A stretch of DNA of 64,000 nucleotides from Pseudoscleropodium purum (Eukaryota; Streptophyta; Bryopsida; Hypnales; Brachytheciaceae): positions 12,340,501 through 12,404,500 of the forward strand of contig OZ017796.1 in assembly GCA_963969395.1 (NCBI GenBank), given 5' to 3'. How positions within the stretch are numbered: position 1 is the stretch's first letter; each line of letters opens with the position of its first letter. The notes below the pieces were generated by a model. The model was not told the origin of the DNA and ran no database searches. It worked only from the letters and a program-made list of their open reading frames with translations. Both the position numbers and the translations under genes were made by a program. This document shows, piece by piece, positions 59,563-64,000 of this stretch.

Positions 59563-60348
59563 TCAGTGTCGCTACGCAAATTCAAGAAAGTGCCTGATTA
59601 AATTTCTCATTCAACAACAGTTCATTTTCCATTTGAAACCTTCGACCTCAGCCTTGCATTACATTAGATCCTTTGAACCTTGAGAACAGTTCCGTTAAAT
59701 GAATTCACAAGTGCAGCGCACATGTTGGGCAGTGCATCGGCAACAGTTTCGACATGATAGCTCACACATGCTCTCCTTCTCGCCTCCTTTGTGTCGGTGT
59801 CAGTGTTCCTGATTTACCACCTCTGGACAATGTATCTAGACTACTTAAGTCTTGTGACATTGATAGCTTTCAGACACATCCAATGAATTCTTTTGCTCCA
59901 TCAAATTTAGCACTCTACTACTGAAATCCATACTGGAAGTGGGACTTGTAAAACTGGTGACCTTCGTCAAACCCTAAATTTTGTTCTCTGCTTAACCATC
60001 TCGTGCCACAAATTCGACTCTAAGTATCTTGCTTCCGATTGAACGCTTTGGCATTAACAGCTCTTCAGCTACCTTGAAAAGTTTTCAGCATTGCAAAGCC
60101 ACACCTCCAGTTCTCCAAGCATGAATAAAATTTCCTCTTTCACAACGGTGTACGAATTGAACATAAGTTGCTTCTCTTCAGCCCTTGAATTGAATGGTCG
60201 GAATCCATCAGTATGCAAATCAATTTGGAGCTCCTATCTATCGCTGGCAAGTACCCAATTCCGATGCGGGCTAAAGTACTGATAATGTGCATGTTATAAT
60301 GTGCATGTTGGACACTGCGATTGTTACAAAGCTCAATTATAAATAGTT
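59563..60348 (+). repeat. 3'-flank duplication, copy 2
   Basis: Same orientation as 51454-52238. It has a small internal duplication (aatgtgcatgtta repeated near 60285-60310) and weaker similarity continues to about 60560, matching the region where the left germin-like gene's 3' end lies (aggccttgttttat, cagattgcaatttccga). A germin-like gene on the minus strand would be expected to follow but is absent. Confidence 0.85.
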
Positions 60349-60928
60349 GAATATAAAGAGAGGAAAGCACCATGCCTAGAAGCAGGCCTTGTTTTATTGA
60401 TGAAAACATGGAGCTAAATTCACAAAAATGCTCCATGCAATGAAGCATTTCCTTCTGCAGCGCCTATTTCATACAACAGATTGCAATTTCCGAAACTAAA
60501 GAAGTAAATACGACAGACGTATACCAGACTCACAGAATTTGAAATTCGGCGCTAGCGCATTAGTATCTTACATATACAAAACGAAGGATCATATTCTGGA
60601 GGTGTCAAAAACCCATGGTGAAGAACTGGACTCACTTTGACTAATAATGGAACAGGAACAACAATGAAATGACAGAAAACATGCACATTGGGGAAATAAT
60701 CATGCCATACTTGAAACATAATCGTAACTTATTTGAAAACTTGTCAGCACAGCACTCAGAATTCCATCTCACACCATGCAAGGGTGCCTGCCAGTATAAA
60801 CAATTAATTAATTGCATAAAGAGTATCATAAACTAGCCAGCACCAAAAGGCTCTGAAGAAACAGATTGAACCTTTCATTCCTCAATTTGTTTGCACAGAC
60901 TCTCCAGTCAATGATCCACAACCAACAA

Positions 60929-61135
60929 TTAAATGGAGCAAGAGGAAGAATTATCAATGGGGTTTGCAGGAGTCATCTCACTTGAGGTTACATGATCCAC
61001 CCATTTAACTGACTTGACAGAATCTTTCCTGGCAATCAACTCCTGATTGCTGGCAGCAATTCGTAGTCCCAATTCTTCACGTCATACAAATCTATGTCGT
61101 ATTCATGGTGGTTTCCCACTTCACCGAAGCAGCCC
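60929..61135 (-). pseudogene. Possible terminal coding remnant, unidentified
   Basis: On the minus strand after an acceptor-like gatgcag, one frame reads GCFGEVGNHHEYDIDLYDVK and on to a TGA at 61038-61036. A second, overlapping frame starting near 61085 reads ELGLRIAASNQELIARKDSV then KWVDHVTSSEM and stops with TAA at 60931-60929. Both look like protein, so either a frameshift near 61040-61080 broke a gene or one frame is chance. I do not recognise the family. It is not germin-like. Confidence 0.25.
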
Positions 61136-62259
61136 CTGCATCATTCTCGATCTACTCATAATTAATGTATATGCACTCTATCTGAATAGGAGTGCAAACG
61201 CAAACGTGTATCCATGTGAAGTACAAAATGGCTTGAAAAGAAGGCAGCGACAGGGTTCAGAGTAAAAGTCACACAAGGCATAGTTGTCGTATCTCCATGA
61301 TCCTTCACTGCGAGAGAACGAGGTGTTTTAAACCCTAAACGCCCGAACTGCATTTTTTTTGGCAATATAGGAATTTTGGGCAGCTCACTACGAATGGAGT
61401 TTTTATTTATTTTCTTGGATATTTCAACACAACACGTGCTTGAGGAGTAGCTTTAAGGTTCAACAATTTTCAAAACTTTTGACTACATGGTTAAAAAGTT
61501 ATTGTATGATATGTACTTCTCATTGCTTGATGAGTAGCTTGGGTAGCAAAAAAACCTTTTTTTTCAATCATTTAAGAAATTAAAATTTGAAATTGGTTCT
61601 TTAGATTTATACATACTTGAAAAGCTTTGAATCATTCCATTTTGATCAATGAGTCAAAATTTATGAGTTTTAGTTTGTGGGAGTTTGTGGGAGTTTGTGG
61701 GAGTTTGTAGGTTGTTATTGAATCTCTATTCTAAGACAAACTTTGAAGTCCTTTATTTAACTCAATTTTCAACATTTTTGAAAAAAAATAAAAACATTGG
61801 GTGTAGATTATTTATTACAACATTACAACCATTGGAATTGGCATTTTTCAATTCAATAAATAAATTGTTAACAATTTTGTATTTTGAATCATTTTCTACT
61901 CCTTTCTACTTACTATTTTTTCCTATGTGTTGTATGATTCCTAATGATCTGAAATTTTTTAAGCATATAGCAAAGAATTGCAAACCATTTAACATTTTTT
62001 CATACAAATGTGACCTCCTGAAGTGCAGTTGCCTGGATTTTCGTAGGGCCAAAAAAAGGAAATTTGTCTCTTCAAATGCTAATGTCTTGCAATCTATATG
62101 GTCGAAATTTCTGAAATTTTTTCCACATGTTCTTAAACAAGCTTATTATAAGATCTTACAGTTATCACTAGAAGAAAATAGTGTTTTCCAGAATTGTGGA
62201 ATTCAGACTCATGGTATCTTGAATGATGTCAATAGTAGTGTTCAAAATTTTGCATTGCC

Positions 62260-62720
62260 TGAGACATGACAAAAACATCCAATAAGACATTAGACATCCA
62301 AGTGTTTTCATGCAGACATCCAAAAAGACATGGGTCAAGAAGGCTGTAAAAATTTGCCATGTGGCTACCACCTAAGTGCCACGTGGATGCAGGCATCTAC
62401 ATAGGATTTTTTTCATCCATCCCTATCCGTGACATGGCATTTGACGTGGCAAACTAAAAGGTTGACGTGTTAGCATAGTTTTATGTTGTATGGGTATTTT
62501 CGTATTGTTTTTCGAGACATCAACATAGACATCAAAATGTCTTCTAAGAAGTCTTTGAGACGTCAACATAAATATCCGAATGTCTTCCAAGATGTCTTCA
62601 TAGACGTCAATGTAGATGTCCAAACATTTTCTATAATGTCTTCTAAAATGTCAACTTTGACCATCAGATGCTTTATGAGACATCAACTTCAACATTCACA
62701 TGTTCTGCAACATCCTATTA
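62260..62720 (+). repeat. Degenerate field of GACATC/ATGTCTTC motifs
   Basis: Words such as gacatcaacatagacatc, atgtcttctaagaagtc, atgtcttccaagatgtcttc and gacgtcaatgtagatgtcc recur irregularly on a background of similar words, with no fixed period. It looks like the remains of a short tandem repeat. Confidence 0.55.
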
Positions 62721-62908
62721 GATGCCCAAATTTCACTATGCATACTTTCTAGAACATTCAATATAATACATGTGAACAAAATGATGTCAACTTTGATGTC
62801 TATGTGTTAAGCAAAATTATTCAATATGATGTCTATAAAAACAAACACATCTTACATAATGTGCATGTCATGATGTTCAATGCAAACATAATGTCCTATT
62901 CAACATGT

Positions 62909-63057
62909 CATATATAATATACCATACATCACATACAATACATTATACACAATATATCATATATCACATACAATACATCATACACAATATATCATACAAA
63001 AAATACCGTACATAATACACCATAGAAAATACATAATATATCATACAAAATACAATG
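62909..63057 (+). repeat. 35-bp AT-rich tandem repeat
   Basis: The unit cacatacaatacatcatacac followed by aatatatcatat repeats about twice exactly with a 35-base period, with degenerate units on both sides (ataccatacatcac, accgtacataatacacc). Confidence 0.75.
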
Positions 63058-64000
63058 TTGTTGACAATTAAATTACATTGCTTTAGAAGCCACTCAATGA
63101 GATAGTAGGGAGTTGAGAAGATGAGATATTTATACAAGTAAGGTGGTAGGAGGTATAACAAACAATATGGAATTCGTAAAACGTAGGAATTAATATAATG
63201 TTCAATTTCAAACCACATCTAAGCATAGTAGATTGATTTTTTTTAGAAAACTTTAAACTAAGAAAAGTTGGGATAATAAACAAAATTAAAAATCCAAAAA
63301 CCATTTGAGATTTCAAGCCTTAAATCAAAAGTTATGGACAAATTTTCAAAGAGGGGTTGGAAAGAACATTTTCTTTGACATTTTTTAACATCCTTTTTAA
63401 ATTTTGTTCATCTTCATTGTACATGGAATACATAAAAATATGTTATATAAAAATGTTAATCTTGAAGTAGATTAAATATTGATTGAATCCGTTTGTTTTT
63501 CTTGTATCAGTATCTTCAGAAATATCATAGTTGTTTCACAACATCATGGAAGACATCTATTTCCTTATCATATTGCCATGTAAGATGTTCCAATAGACAT
63601 GTGGGTGTTGTTTATGACATTCACATTGAGACACTTGTACTAATGAAGTCATATGCTATATATACCAATAGTGAAAGAAGTTGAGCATTTTGGATTGTGC
63701 CATACACAACCTTCTGTAGTTACATGTGACATTGAAGACAATAAAATGTGCATGCCCTCCAAGCATTTTTGTCTGCAGTAATGTAAGACCAAACATCATA
63801 AATAGAACACCTTTGATAAATGTTAGAACAATGAGAACATGTCAATATCGAGGTGAACATGTTCACCTTGTAAGAATTGTGGCTATTTTGTATGCAATGG
63901 TTTACAACTAAGCACTAAAAAACCTCTCAAGGTGCATCATATAGGAAATATTTCTTGTCTTGAATTCAATTTTGGAAAGAGCATGAAGCTTTTTAACAAC

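Larger units (their letters stand above)
61140..64000. other. AT-rich terminal region with repeats
   Basis: No recognised gene. From about 61420 to 62130 it aligns with the 1.0-kb TIR element at 41271-42280 (shared gctttgaatcattccatttt, cattacaaccattgg, tgaagtgcagttg), including an 11-base tandem gggagtttgtg at 61676-61711. Then come a degenerate gacatc/atgtcttc-rich repeat field and a 35-base tandem repeat. The long frame at 61685-62269 lies in the repeat and is not credible as a gene. 63100-64000 shows nothing. Confidence 0.5.

Noticed and set aside
61685..62269. A 194-codon plus-strand frame
   Set aside because: It lies in a dispersed TIR element whose other copies (41.3-42.3 kb) do not keep the frame; composition is low-complexity Phe/Leu/Asn/Lys.
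1..64000. tRNA, rRNA genes and CRISPR arrays
   Set aside because: I looked for tRNA-like A and B box arrangements, rRNA-like conserved words and regularly spaced direct repeats; none is convincing, and the tandem repeats found are minisatellites without unique spacers.

Overview
The window is nuclear DNA of a land plant. It has AT-rich intergenic DNA full of MITE-like repeats, a chromodomain-bearing Ty3/gypsy retrotransposon, spliced genes with GT-AG introns and GC-rich exons, two germin-like genes and a DUF617/MIZ1-family gene. I also assembled by hand a five-exon gene for the axonemal-dynein assembly factor DNAAF6/PIH1D3, which no long ORF reveals. A dynein-arm factor points to a plant with flagellated sperm (bryophyte, lycophyte, fern, cycad or Ginkgo) rather than a flowering plant. 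The low gene density and heavy repeat load suggest a fairly large genome; a clubmoss or fern is my best guess, not a demonstrated fact.

Layout. 1-5249: repeats, including a 0.9-kb TIR element and a CACTA-type hairpin MITE. 5250-9356 (+): DNAAF6-like gene; intron 1 carries a CACTA MITE with an exact 3-bp target duplication, and intron 4 carries an 18-unit minisatellite with a 129-bp higher-order period. 9600-10940: three degenerate copies of a local repeat and a small TIR element. 11404-13091 (-): 3' part of an unrecognised gene in four phase-compatible exons, convergent with DNAAF6, with a pair of inverted MITEs in its last intron. 13900-16660: repeats and a second CACTA-like hairpin. 16864-22535: a decayed chromovirus with LTRs, itself bracketed by 205-bp direct repeats. 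22741-44350: AT-rich, with several families of TIR elements, one minisatellite, and two islands of higher GC (26.9-29.3 kb and 34.4-35.8 kb) in which I recognise no gene. 44360-47400: GC-rich island with the two-exon MIZ1-family gene. 51454-60350: germin-like gene cluster. Two divergent, apparently identical three-exon genes lie on 2006-bp inverted arms, with a separate direct duplication of the 3' flank on both outer sides. 60929-64000: a possible coding remnant, then repeats.

The recognised genes do not form a pathway: DNAAF6 concerns motile cilia, the DUF617 protein belongs to a family known for a root-hydrotropism regulator, and germin-like proteins are secreted cupins of the cell wall. 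The most unusual structures are the near-perfect germin palindrome, the retrotransposon with its very long flanking duplication, and the DNAAF6 intron minisatellite.
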